This document shows positions 11,264 through 21,354 of a DNA stretch of 64,000 nucleotides, one piece after another. The notes under the pieces were generated by a model. It saw only the letters and a program-made list of their open reading frames with translations, had not been told where the DNA came from and made no database searches. Position 1 is the first letter of the stretch, and each line of letters starts with the position of its first letter. Position numbers and translations under genes: made by a program. The DNA comes from Catenaria anguillulae PL171 (taxonomy: Eukaryota > Blastocladiomycota > Blastocladiomycetes > Blastocladiales > Catenariaceae): NCBI GenBank assembly GCA_002102555.1, contig MCFL01000037.1, forward strand, positions 209,282 through 273,281, read 5' to 3'.

Positions 11264-12637
11264 CTACTTTGCCGCCTTGATCCCCTTGCTTAACTTTGCC
11301 CCAGCATACTTGACCGTCCGACTAGCGCCTGCTGTCGCAATCCCTTTGACTGACTGCGTGAGCGCCGGCCACGCAATTGTCCGATACAGTGCGCCATTCA
11401 AACACTTTTCCAAATACGGCGACGTGGCCATTTCCATGGCCACGGCCGCGGCCTCATCATGCGTCAACCTGGTGGCCGTTGGCGCAGGCTTGTTTGCCGC
11501 TCGCGCATACTCGAAGCGCGTCCAGTCGGCAAACTGGCGCGGCAGCTCAAGCAGCCACTGTGTGCGCGAGCGTTCTGAGGCATCCACGATCCACCGGCCA
11601 TGCGCATCGGCCGCTCCGCCACTTGCGCCGGCGCTTTCGCCCACTGGATCTGCAGGTTCCCACGTGAGTTGATGGCCAAATTCTTGGTCAATAAGCGCGC
11701 GGTACACGTGGTCAAAGTAAGGCATTTGTGTGGCCACAAGGTTGTGCACTTTGTGCGGGTTTTCAAGGTACTTGAAGGCCATGCGGAAATCGCCCCGGTA
11801 CGACAACCCCGCAAGTGTTGTGTAGAGTTCCTTGGGCGTGACGTGCGTCATGCCCGCGGGGCGATTGGCCGTGATGAGTAGCAAGGCGAGCTTGACGGCC
11901 GATGTCAGGTTGGACCATTGCGCAATCGAGATGCGCGAGTCGTGGCGGAGCACTTGAATGGGCTTGTGCATACGGCCCGCGAGGTACAGCGAGTCCCAGT
12001 TGGCAAGGTCCGACGCCAGTCGGGCAATGGATACAACACCGTACTTGACAACGACGCCATCGAGCTCAACATACGGGTTGTAGTACACGCCGGCGCCCAT
12101 GTCTTGGACATTGGCCACGGCAGATGACCCCAAGAGGCGCAGTGACGAGTAGTGGTGCGGATGTTGCGCGAGATTGATCGAGTGCCAATGGGTTGGATGT
12201 GTCACGCCAAAGATGAGGTCGACCATGGGGCGGTCGGCCGGGTTGGCGGCCGACGAGTAGCCCTTTTGCGGGAACACGGCCGAGCCGTAGGCGAAAGCAA
12301 ACCGGATCGGCGCCTTGAATGAGGCGAGCAGGCCTGCAAGTGCGCGGGCACGTGGCGAGGCAGAGTGCAGGTCGATTGGGGCGGCGGTGGCCAGGTCGTC
12401 GCCGGGAGTGGGCACGATGGGCGCGGATGCCGGTGGCAAGGGGTCAGCGGACAGTGGGTGAACCCCGAGTGGCTGTGCAGTGTGCAATGGCCGCCATGGC
12501 CATGGTGCGGGATGGTGTTTTGAAGGGCAGGAGCACCCAAGTCCAAGTCCGCCAACGCCAACGCTGTGGCTGTGGCCGTGGCCGTGGCCGTGGATGTGGA
12601 GATGGATGGCGGAGCGGTGGGCGTGCAGGCGGAACAT
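11264..12637 (-). CDS. TAM41: mitochondrial CDP-diacylglycerol synthase Tam41
   Basis: Makes CDP-diacylglycerol from phosphatidic acid and CTP on the matrix side of the inner mitochondrial membrane, the first step toward phosphatidylglycerol and cardiolipin. Family hallmarks are visible: the nucleotidyltransferase-like YGSAVF motif (residues about 117-122), then MVDLIFGV (about 138-145) with its catalytic Asp, and HPTHWH followed by the HYSSLR region. Downstream blocks YYNPYV, KYGVVS and WDSLYLAGRMHKP are also typical. The first ATG is at 12637, giving 457 aa. The N-terminus is basic and His-rich (HLHIHGHGHGHSHS) and should act as a presequence, although such a His/Gly run is unusual. The gene is a single intact frame embedded among LDWW genes, with no evident functional link to them. 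Confidence 0.92.
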   Translation of the reverse strand: MFRLHAHRSAIHLHIHGHGHGHSHSVGVGGLGLGCSCPSKHHPAPWPWRPLHTAQPLGVHPLSADPLPPASAPIVPTPGDDLATAAPIDLHSASPRARALAGLLASFKAPIRFAFAYGSAVFPQKGYSSAANPADRPMVDLIFGVTHPTHWHSINLAQHPHHYSSLRLLGSSAVANVQDMGAGVYYNPYVELDGVVVKYGVVSIARLASDLANWDSLYLAGRMHKPIQVLRHDSRISIAQWSNLTSAVKLALLLITANRPAGMTHVTPKELYTTLAGLSYRGDFRMAFKYLENPHKVHNLVATQMPYFDHVYRALIDQEFGHQLTWEPADPVGESAGASGGAADAHGRWIVDASERSRTQWLLELPRQFADWTRFEYARAANKPAPTATRLTHDEAAAVAMEMATSPYLEKCLNGALYRTIAWPALTQSVKGIATAGASRTVKYAGAKLSKGIKAAK

Positions 12638-13013
12638 GGCGGCGACGGCGGCAGGGATCAATTCAACGCAATTGCAGGCAGTCTACTGCGGCGATATACG
12701 TGAGCATTGCATGGAACTGGGAGATCCAATACGCTCATCAGTCATCATTGCACCCACGATCACGATCGGATTCCATGCGCTAACATAGATTCCGCGGCAG
12801 ATTCCTCGGCCAGAGCCATCAGCTGCAGCGCAAGACGGCTGCCAGTGTGGCTCGCCGATTGGATTTCCTTCGAGTTGCGCCCGCTGGCTGGCTGGGGACG
12901 AGACAACACTGACTGGTTCAAGGTTCACGGCGGCTCGGAGCAACGACCGACGACCAGCCGCCGGCCCTCACTCTATAATCTCGTCATTCTCTGCCTTCAT
13001 CTTCAACTCCAGC
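12638..13013. other. divergent intergenic region between TAM41 and LDWW-4
   Basis: About 376 bp separating two divergent genes, so it should hold both promoters. No gene or clear motif was identified. Confidence 0.5.
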
Positions 13014-15469
13014 ATGACCGACTCGGACTCGCCGGCGGAATCTGCCACACCACACTTGGCGCTCCCAACCGAGCTCGCCGAGCCCATCTTGGCCGTCACC
13101 GTTCAGCTGGTCGCCGCCTCCTCGCTCTGGAATCCCACCGCCATCCATGCCCCGCTCACTGTCCTCTCACGCACCCACGCTCCGCTCGTCACCAAGGCCG
13201 CACTCTTGCAATTGCCGCGCGTCGACTTGACTGTTGCCACAATGCACGGCGACGTGCATCTGCGTGATTTCAGGTTGGAGTGGAGCAAGCAACCAAACGG
13301 CCGGCCGCTCAATTACGTCCCAATGGACATTGTCTCTTCGGCTCTGGAACGTGGCATCACGGACCTGCTCGATTGGTGGTTGAATCATCATGATCACAGC
13401 GAGCTGGTGATTGATTGGGACTGGAGCAACCGCGCGCTCGTGCACGCCTTTTGCGGTCAGCATGGCATTTTGTGGATGGAGTGGTGGCGGGCCCGCGGGT
13501 TTCCCTACCTGGACGATCAAGTCACATTTCCGTCGTTTGTGGCTCAAGTATCTGCCAATGGGTGTGTGGCCGTGCTGGATTGGTTGCTCGCAAATTTGGA
13601 CGACAAGGTGAGAGAACGAGTTGTGCCCAGGCCAAGCGACCCGGATGTGCTCCTGGGGGCTGCATCTTCAGGGCATGTGCACGTGCTCGACTGGTGGATG
13701 GCCAAGGCGCAATCCGCCGTGTGCAAGCGACCAGAGTTCAATGGCATTCTAGCCGCCGCTTTTCCCGAAAATCAAGTGGCCGTCTTGGAGTGGTGCATGC
13801 GGAATCCGCAAATCGCCGACGCTTGGCGGTACAGGCGACTGGGCAAGTCGCGCGCAGCCTCGTTTGCCGACTGCGTGTTTGCTGATGCTGTCCGTCATGG
13901 GCTATTGGATTGGTTTGAAGCGTTTGGGTTGCAGCCATACGACAATGAGCTCGGCGATGCTTCCATTGCCGCCTGCCAAATGGGTAATTTGCTCGCCGTC
14001 AAGTTGCTCTTCACGCAGGGTCGGCTGGTTGGGTCGCGGTTGCAGCTGATTCAAGAGACCATGGTGTCGGGCAATTTGGCGCTACTGGACTGGATTCAAG
14101 CACACATCAGCGAAACTGTTCCCGCCAGCTCAAACAGCAGTTTTGTCCTGTATCGCGGACCGTACGTGACGGCATGTGGTGGAGAGCATGCGGTCTGCGT
14201 CTCGGATTGGTTGACAGCAAACGGATACTCGCTTCCTCTGCATGCGAGCGAGGTGGACGCGAGTGCCAGCTTGTTCGGCCGGCCTGCAGCGCGCCAGGCC
14301 ATGCTTGAGACGACCATCCAACAATACCATGAGCACAAGGTGGCTGTTCTTGACTGGTTGCTTGCACATTGCTTTACCGACTGATCTGGCAAAGTGTTTG
14401 GTTGCCGCGAGCGGCCTTGGGTTTGTCGATGTTTTGGATTGGATATCCGGCAACTGGTCCAAGCTCTCTGACTTGCTGTCGCTTGCCGATTTGGACCCCA
14501 CTACGATTGTTGATGCGACGGAACGAGCAACTCGAGGAAACCATGGCACAGCTTTGAATTGGTGGTCCGAGCACGTTGCACTCGCCAATATGGATGTGTT
14601 GTCGCTCGGCAACCCGCGTCCATCTTCGCACTTGCACGCAGCGTTCTCGAGCGGCAGAAGCGACATTATCGAGTGGTGGATGCACAAGTCGGGTCAGCTC
14701 AAAGCTTGCTTTGATTTGGGCTGTGGGGAACCATACTTGATTGCACCCGCGTTGAGCGAGCCGAGCACTTTTTGTGGGGCAAGTTGCTGGCATTGCAAGT
14801 GTGGGTGCAAGATGGGCAGCCGATTGACTTTGCACGTCTCATTCACAACGCCAGTATCTGTGGACGCATCGATGTGCTGGATTGGTTGCTGAATCAAGGT
14901 CAAGTGCGAGTATCTGCGTCGGATTTCATTTGCGCCTGGTCTGATCCGCAGCTTGCAGAAAAATCAACGCACTCATCAGGCTCCTCCTTGACCCATGGCC
15001 ATCACTTGTTTGGTGGCGAGCAAATATGTCAACCGTTGTGGCCGAGACGCCTGGGAATTGTGGATTGCTTGACAACCCGATTCATGCGCACCTGTTGGAA
15101 TGCGCGACAAAGGACACAGAACGAGTCCTTTTGGAGCTGGTCGACGCTTGCAAGGACGTTCCTGTTGAAAGTACAGCCATGTTCATGTACCTCAAGTCGC
15201 GCGGGTGTTTCGATTTGCTTCATCGGATCAGTCGGCGGTGCTTGTTGGAGGCGAGCCAGCTGGGAATGGTGCATGCACTCGAGTGGTGGAAATCGTGCTC
15301 CGATGTTCCGATTACTTGCCCGCATGAGATTGTGGAGGGCAGAAGTATTGTTCGGAAGCGGGCCCAGCAGTGGTGGGCACAGTCGGGTCTGGTAACGAGT
15401 GGGCAGAACGAATGGCTGTGCCGTACTGAGTTTGATGAGTTGGTGAATGTGGAAAATAGGATGCGTTAA
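13014..15469 (+). CDS. LDWW-family ankyrin-like repeat protein 4 (three frame breaks)
   Basis: ATG at 13014 opens a 456-codon frame with the full N-terminal module (ELAEPILAVTVQLVAASSLW, SKQPNGRPLNY) and repeats with cores GHVHVLDWW and NLALLDWI. The frame then changes three times while homology to the paralogues continues collinearly: after HCFT (about 14380), at the T5 run 14769-14773, and at GG 14997-14998. The final 148 codons carry NPIHAHLLE and the cap WWAQSGLV, ending at 15469. Adding one base to the T5 run and one to the GG run restores the family sequence at those two breaks, the latter giving HGPSLVWW as in LDWW-5. The first break needs a base removed or two added. It is either an intact gene seen through sequence errors or a young pseudogene. 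It is the only full-length member on the plus strand. Confidence 0.65.
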
Positions 15470-15562
15470 ACTTGCTTGTCAGTACATTATTTAGTAAACT
15501 GAGTGCTTTAACGAAATGCGAGTAATGTCCACCTCATTCCGAGTCCGAGACCACCACTGCAT

Positions 15563-15597
15563 TAGAGAACACGGGCAGGATTTTTCGCACAAATCTT
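15563..15597 (+). repeat. left inverted arm of the palindromic element
   Basis: 35 bp beginning TAGAGAACACGGGC. It pairs with 15986-16020 with two mismatches. Confidence 0.75.
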
Positions 15598-15985
15598 TAG
15601 CAAATAGCGGCACGTGCACGTGATGTCAGTCTGACACCAAGTTGGAAGTGAGACCGCTCGCTGAGACAAATGGGCCTCCATACACAAACATGGACAACAA
15701 TCACAATCGCCAGGCCGAACGCCATGCCGCCTGCCTCGCCGCCGACCTGGCCAGTGCGAGCCAGGGAGGGCAGACGCAGACGGTCAGTGACGAGGGTATG
15801 CTTTCGGGCCGGCCGAGGGAGGCATGCTTCATAAGGCGCACGTCGTGAGTGAGACAAGTGGAGCTAAAGATTTGAGAATTATGGTTTACGACGCGCGCGT
15901 CGGTGACAAACTTTTGTGAAAAGGGCCGCTGATGAACAAATCTTTAATGTGAGCGGTGAGCACTAAGTCTCACTTGGGCGTGATT

Positions 15986-16020
15986 AAGATTTGTGCGAAA
16001 AATCTTGCCCGTGGTCTCTA
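15986..16020 (-). repeat. right inverted arm of the palindromic element
   Basis: The reverse complement begins TAGAGACCACGGGC. Read through as coding sequence it gives an aberrant C-terminus for LDWW-5. Confidence 0.75.
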
Positions 16021-18245
16021 TTGCATCCTTTGCGACTGGCACGGACCACGTCACAATTGCGTTTGGGCAAGTGAACTTGACACCCTTCTTTGTTTTCCAC
16101 CATTCAAGGACGCGTAACACCCGCCCGACTCGCGGCAATCAAACTCTCGCTGTGCGATTGAAGCAACTCGGACTGATATTTGTGCTTGAGATACTCGAGC
16201 ATGGCCACGTTTACAAACCGTGAAGCGAGAGTGAGATCCAGCAGCGCAAACGACTCAGGGGCATCCTTGAGCATGACTTGAAGAACATGAGCATGAGTTG
16301 GATTTTTGGATTGGGCCTTGGTTTGCATACTTGAGTTACCTGCGGCAAATGCTCTCGCCACCAAAGAAGCGATGGCCCATGGTTGCAGTGATTCCCGTCG
16401 TCGAAATTGTCAATCACAGCTCCACCATTCGACCAAGCTTGGAGAAGCGTGCTCGTGGGAACAAGAGCAATTTGGAGCAACCAGTCAAGCACATCGATTC
16501 GACCACTGGTGCTGGCTGCAAAGATGCACTCGGCAAAGTCCATGGGATGCCCAGACTTGCGCCAAGCATCGAGTGTGGCCAATTGCAATGTCCTGGTTGA
16601 TTGCTCACCAGTTCGCCCACAAGCAAATACATATGGAAGATCACAAGTAAAGTCGAAGCACGCGCACATGGCCGGAAGCAGATAGATTTGTTCAACCACC
16701 AATGGACGACCTCCAAGCGTCCAGTCGCAAAAGCAGTCCCGAGGAAGGACAGGTTTTTGAGCCTCATATCTGCAGGCGGTACGGCGGCATGTATTGGCAA
16801 CCATTCCAGCACGTTGATGTGAAAAGCTCGGGTCCCGTGAACCGATGCTCCAACCACGCATGTGGAACCGACCAAGGCGAGCTGTCAAACCATTCGCATA
16901 GCAGTCGCTTACTACTTGCACGAACCCGTTCTTGAACGCCTTTTTCACTTTCTTGTTCTTGAGCAACCACTTGAGGACAGAAACGTGCCCTCGATAAGCC
17001 GCCGAGGCGACAACCTGGGATTCTCCAAACCAGTTTGACAAAGAGTTGATACGAGGTTGTATTGACCAATCCCAACCAATCAATCCAAGACTTTAACGTT
17101 TCCCAACTCACACGCAGTGACAAACGGATCTCCGAGGCGCACAGACAGTACAAGCGAGTCACTATCTTCGATCGCCGGCTCAACCGTGTTCCAAACCCAG
17201 TCCAACAAATGCAAGTTATCCGCCACCATCGCAGCACAGTTGAGTTGTGCGCGTGAACCAATCAGATGTCCTTTAGCACGTAACTTCTCGGCAGACAACA
17301 CATCACCTGCCCGACAGGCAGCACGAGTCGCATTTGCATACTCGCAAGGGAATCGGTCAAGATCCAAAACTTCAAACCAGTCCATCAGCCCATTTCAAAC
17401 CGCTTGTGTGTATGCGAGCTCATCATCAAGTTCCGAGTCAAAAGCCGACATGTGAGCTCGCTCCCGTCGCAACACAGACAAGAGCTCTGAGTGCCTCTGG
17501 AGCCATTCCAAGACGCCAATCTGCTTTGCGCTCATCGCCTCGCCCCACTTGGTGCATTCCAAAACATGTACACGCCCAAACCGCGCGGCGGTGACGACCG
17601 CAATAGCATCTTCATCCTCGTGCAACACCTTATGCGGGCCAACATGCTCACCAGCCAATCCAATACATCCACCCGACCTGTGCCAGCGGAAGCGACAAGC
17701 AGATGCGGAAACGTGAGCCCATCCTCCAAGTACGGATACCCGCGAGCTTTCCACCGCTCGAGCCATGCCATGGCATTTTGGCCACGAAACGCACGCATCA
17801 CTTGCTCGGCTCCCCAGTTCCATACAAGAACCCGATTTGAAACATCCAGCCACCGATCCAGGACGTGTGGCGAGTCTTGTTGCAGCGCAAGCGGCAAAAT
17901 CAATTCCGGATTGTAGTTAAGCGGCCGCCAGTTGGGCTTGATGCTCCCTTCGAGCATGAAATCGAGTAAATCCACGTTGCCGTGTCTTATCGCGAATGTC
18001 AAGTCGACGTGTGGCAGTTGCATGAGTGCGGCTCTGGTCACGAGCGGCGCACGGGTGCGTGAGAGAACGTTGAGAGGTTGGGCAATAGCGGTGAATTGCC
18101 AGAGCGACGAGGCGGCGGCGAGGAGGTGGGCGCAAAAGGCGAGAATGGGCTCGGCGAGTTCAATCGACAGTGAGGACTCCGGCGGGTCGGCGGCGGCAGG
18201 ATTCATCGTGGTTGGGACGGATGGAGCGTTCATTGTGGCATTCAT
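16021..18245 (-). pseudogene. LDWW-family member 5, decayed
   Basis: ATG 18245 starts a normal family N-terminus (IELAEPILAFCAHLLAAASS, PLNVLSRTRAPL). The homology then runs collinearly through several frames. The frame changes near 17640. There is an in-frame TGA at 17395-17397, where paralogues have Arg (RNGL). A second TGA at about 17080 stands where the family has Trp (VLDW). More frame changes follow near 17075, 16860, 16480, 16330 and 16120. Domain blocks are still readable: GRIDVLDWLL, HGPSLLWWREHLPQV and NPTHAHVLQ. The C-terminal cap is missing because the palindromic element begins where it should be. Nonsense codons plus the insertion argue for real loss of function, unlike LDWW-1 and LDWW-4. 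Confidence 0.75.
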
Positions 18246-18450
18246 TGCTCATATGTTTTGCACCAAGTCGATAGCTTCCATTAGGTTTGATGTGCAAAGT
18301 TGTAGATCTTTATATATGTCGGAATGCGACTTTAAATGTCATTTCGTTGTCGCGATGGGCGAACACTGTATCAGTGAAGCAATAATAAAGAACGAGAGTA
18401 CATAGGAAGAGCGACAACATGTACAACTACTACACAAAACAAAGCAGTGG

Positions 18451-20781
18451 TTACAGGTAATCCGTTCTTGTCTTCATTTTCGCCAGCAGCTGCTCATCCA
18501 CCAATCCCGATTTTGCCCACCACGCCTTTACCCTCTTCGAGATTTCCGTCCTGCCCTCAACAATGTCCGCGGGACATTCAAGTGTGATGCTTGAGGCCAC
18601 CTTGAACCACTCAAGCACATCACACTTCCCACGCCGACTTGCCACTTCAAGGCACCGAGGAAGACTCTCCTTCTTCAACTTCTCCAATTCCTCGGCTTTA
18701 CAGTGCCGCCTCCAATAATCCAGAATGGGGACACACGCAACGAGCTCGTCAATCACGTTTCCGGGGTCGAGTAACTCCAAAGAAGGGTTTTTCAGCAGGT
18801 GCTGGAAGAGATGCGCTCGAATTGGGTTGACAAATGGCCCACGATTCACGGGTAAACAAGTGCACACTTGTGGCAAATTGGCATACCACCACAGAAGCGA
18901 TTTCCCGTGGTGATCAATGTCGTACCAGTAGTGCGCATACATGTTTTCCTGAGTTGCCTCATCTGGGAACTCGTTGCTCGACCATGCCTTGGCAAAGTCC
19001 TGCTCGGATGCACGGCTAGAGCGGAGCAACCAGTCTAGAACGTCAATTCGGCCATGAACGCTCGCGTTGTGGATGCACTTGACGAGATCCACAGGCTGGC
19101 CCGCATCATACCATGCTTTGAGCGAAGCCAACATGGAGTCTGATGTCTCGCCTCTGCTTTGCTCACAAGCGTACAAGTAGGGTTGCCCATGATGCAAGTC
19201 GTACACGTCCTTGAGCCAGCCAGCCTTTTGCATCCACCATTCAATCACACCAACCCGACCTTCGGAAAACACTCGCCAGAACACGATCCGAATTGATGGC
19301 GTTGTCGCGGTGCCCGACACAATCTTTGGAATGCGTTCTGCCAGCCAATCCAACACATGGACATTGCCCGCCTCACTTGCCGACCCAAAACTGCCACTCC
19401 AATCTTCCATGGTCATGTCCGTTGCAAACCCATTTGTAAACATCCATTCCAGGACATCGAGGCGCCCGTAGTATGCGGCCGAGCCAAAGACTTTGGCCCG
19501 CTTGTTATCGCCGGGAGCTGGGAACTGGAATCCATTTGCGAGCAGCCAGTCTAGAATATCGACACCTACTTTACCGCATCCTTGCGAAATATCGTATGGA
19601 TCATATCCAAAATACCATCCCTGCATGTCTGGAATGGACGGGTCCACATTGGCATGAATCCACTTGAGCAGCTCCAGCTTGCCAGATCCCAACGATGACT
19701 GCACAAGTTGGTTGCGCGATCCCAACAGGTACCCACGGCTGTGAAGCTCTTTGACAAGCTCCAGTTGGCCCTTTTCGCAAGCTTTTCGAGAAAAAACACT
19801 GTTGCTCTGAGCGAAACGCAACAAACCAAACGCATGCAACCAATCGCCGCTCGGCCCATTACACACGGCGTTGTAGCACATGGATCGGAATTCCGAGCAG
19901 TGACTGGCACTCGCCTCGCCTTCAAGCACACTTTGCTCGATCCCATGCTGCAATGCCTCCATTGCGTTGGGTTGTGTCTTGCACCAGTCCAATACGGCGG
20001 CCTGGGCGTGGTAGAATGCGGTTGAAAACAATTCGATCCAATCCATCTTTGCACCCATCACGCCCGCCTTCAGCCTTGTCACCCACCAGTCCATTACGTG
20101 CACATGTCCACGCCGGGCAGCGGCAAGAACCGCTTTGGCGCTGGCCGACTCGATACGAACCGCACGGACATTCTCGAGCAACCAGTCAAGAAGATCCGCT
20201 CGACCCTCATGTGAAGCATGCACGGCAACCAGTGCAAATGTGCTGGGATCGTCGCCTTCCTCCAGCTCCAAGTATGGATACCCACGAGCTTTCCACCAGT
20301 CCAACCACATGTGATCCTTTCGCTCGCAGAACGCCTCCATCAAGAAACAGTCACGCCAGTCCCAATCTACGAACAATACAGTTGGCCGATTCAGCCACCA
20401 TTCAAGAACATCCGTGGATCCGCATTTCAGCGCAAACGTGAGCACGTTTTGCGGATCGTAATTGAGTGGCCGCCCCGCCGGCTGCTTGCTCCACTGTAAC
20501 ATGAATTCGAGCAAGGCAATGTCGCCGAGGCGGGTTGCCGAGTTCATGTCAACTTGTGGCATCAGCATGAGTGCGGCTTTGGTCACGAGCGGTGCATGGG
20601 TGCGTGATAGAACGTTGAGAGGTTGGGCGATGGCCGAGGGTTGCCAAGGTGAGGAGGCGGCGATGAGGTGGACGCAGATGGCGATGATGGGTTCGGCGAG
20701 CTCCACGGTAAGCGGCAGTGGCGGCGGGCTGGCCGTGGTGGCGAGCGCGCAGAGTTGAGGATTCATTGAGGCGGCATTCAT
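18451..20781 (-). CDS. LDWW-family ankyrin-like repeat protein 6
   Basis: A 776-codon uninterrupted frame from ATG 20781. It has the complete N-terminal module (VELAEPIIAICVHLIAASSP, LSRTHAPLVTKAALM, SKQPAGRPLNYDP), and the repeat cores include GRADLLDWLL, GHVHVMDWW, GKLELLKWI, GRLDVLEWMF, GNVHVLDWL, GRVGVIEWWM and GRIDVLDWLL. The family end blocks are PVNRGPFVNPIRAHLFQHLL and the cap VKAWWAKSGLVDEQLL. Several repeats are interrupted by YFGYDPYDIS-type inserts shared with LDWW-1, and that stretch (19454-19683) is nearly identical in the two genes at DNA level. No membrane segment or secretion signal. It is the best template for the family because it is unbroken and central in length. Confidence 0.85.
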   Translation of the reverse strand: MNAASMNPQLCALATTASPPPLPLTVELAEPIIAICVHLIAASSPWQPSAIAQPLNVLSRTHAPLVTKAALMLMPQVDMNSATRLGDIALLEFMLQWSKQPAGRPLNYDPQNVLTFALKCGSTDVLEWWLNRPTVLFVDWDWRDCFLMEAFCERKDHMWLDWWKARGYPYLELEEGDDPSTFALVAVHASHEGRADLLDWLLENVRAVRIESASAKAVLAAARRGHVHVMDWWVTRLKAGVMGAKMDWIELFSTAFYHAQAAVLDWCKTQPNAMEALQHGIEQSVLEGEASASHCSEFRSMCYNAVCNGPSGDWLHAFGLLRFAQSNSVFSRKACEKGQLELVKELHSRGYLLGSRNQLVQSSLGSGKLELLKWIHANVDPSIPDMQGWYFGYDPYDISQGCGKVGVDILDWLLANGFQFPAPGDNKRAKVFGSAAYYGRLDVLEWMFTNGFATDMTMEDWSGSFGSASEAGNVHVLDWLAERIPKIVSGTATTPSIRIVFWRVFSEGRVGVIEWWMQKAGWLKDVYDLHHGQPYLYACEQSRGETSDSMLASLKAWYDAGQPVDLVKCIHNASVHGRIDVLDWLLRSSRASEQDFAKAWSSNEFPDEATQENMYAHYWYDIDHHGKSLLWWYANLPQVCTCLPVNRGPFVNPIRAHLFQHLLKNPSLELLDPGNVIDELVACVPILDYWRRHCKAEELEKLKKESLPRCLEVASRRGKCDVLEWFKVASSITLECPADIVEGRTEISKRVKAWWAKSGLVDEQLLAKMKTRTDYL
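19454..19683 (-). repeat. near-identical tract shared with LDWW-1 (copy B)
   Basis: Partner of 2206-2435, ungapped with about nine mismatches in 230 bp. The similarity is higher here than in the flanking coding sequence. Confidence 0.8.
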
Positions 20782-20979
20782 GTCTAGTTATTGCATGGGC
20801 ATGCGAATGTCTGTGTACGGCCTGCGCCAAAGAGAAAGAACCCGTTCTTCAAGCTTGTTTGGATTCCAAGTCATTCCCACGGCGGCATTGACATGCACGG
20901 ATCGACGGTCCTTCGGTCCTTGCGCTTTGAGTCCGAGTCTGCGGCAATAGCTCTCGGTGGCGGAACTCGATTGTATTTT

Positions 20980-21354
20980 CCGTTCGATTCTGCATGCCTA
21001 TCTCACAAGCATTGTGGACAGGGATTCCTTCAACCTTGGATTTTGCCATGTCACAAACTTGCACCTTTGGTCAACCAGGCAGGCTGTCGGTGACTCGATT
21101 GCCCATGCTCATGTATCATAAGAGTCGGGGGGATTTGGGTGTGAGCGCGAGCGAGTTGGTCAAGATCGCGTTAAGAGGATAGTCAAGATGGGAACTGTTC
21201 AATGTTGGAATGGTGGAAGCAAGATTCCGGTCTCAAGCTAAAGGCACCGGAATCTTTCAGGGGATTTCCGCCACGCTCAAGGCATTGGTGGGTCAGGTCT
21301 GGACTGCTGAATGAGACGGAGGTTGTGCGGCTGCAAGCTCTTGACTCGCCTTGA
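20980..21354 (+). pseudogene. C-terminal relic of an LDWW-family gene (member 7)
   Basis: Short plus-strand segments match the family C-terminus in order. ILHAYLTSIVDRDSFNL (near 20985) corresponds to the NPIHAHYL/NASFELL block. SASELVKIALRG near 21145 matches the helix before the last repeat. MLEWWKQDSGLKL (from about 21201) corresponds to VLEWFKVASGI, and HWWVRSGLLNETEVV near 21280 to the WWAKSGL cap, with a stop at 21352-21354. Frames differ between the parts and the upstream three quarters of the gene is missing, so this is a remnant. It lies divergent from, and just upstream of, LDWW-6. Confidence 0.7.

Larger units (their letters stand above)
15563..16020. mobile_element. MITE-like nested-palindrome element
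   Basis: The 458-bp segment is bounded by 35-bp inverted arms (15563-15597 and 15986-16020) that match at 33 of 35 positions. Inside are a perfect 12-bp inverted pair (15590-15601 with 15863-15874) and a short hairpin (15936-15948 with 15983-15994). The core CAAATCTT thus occurs four times in alternating orientation. No transposase frame is present. The right arm interrupts LDWW-5 coding sequence just after a VPVAKDA-like stretch, removing the WW cap. TA dinucleotides lie at both outer edges, compatible with a Tc1/mariner-type target duplication, and TGCAT occurs on both flanks. The class is inferred from structure only. Confidence 0.6.

Noticed and set aside
17080-17397. TGA reassigned to Trp
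   Set aside because: One of the two TGAs replaces Arg, and TGA ends VMA3, glucosidase II and other intact genes at the family-correct position.
1222-20781. Giant-virus or oomycete origin of the LDWW genes
   Set aside because: Similar GHLxVLxWL ankyrin variants occur there, but that repeat style is convergent and widespread, and nothing else in the array looks viral.
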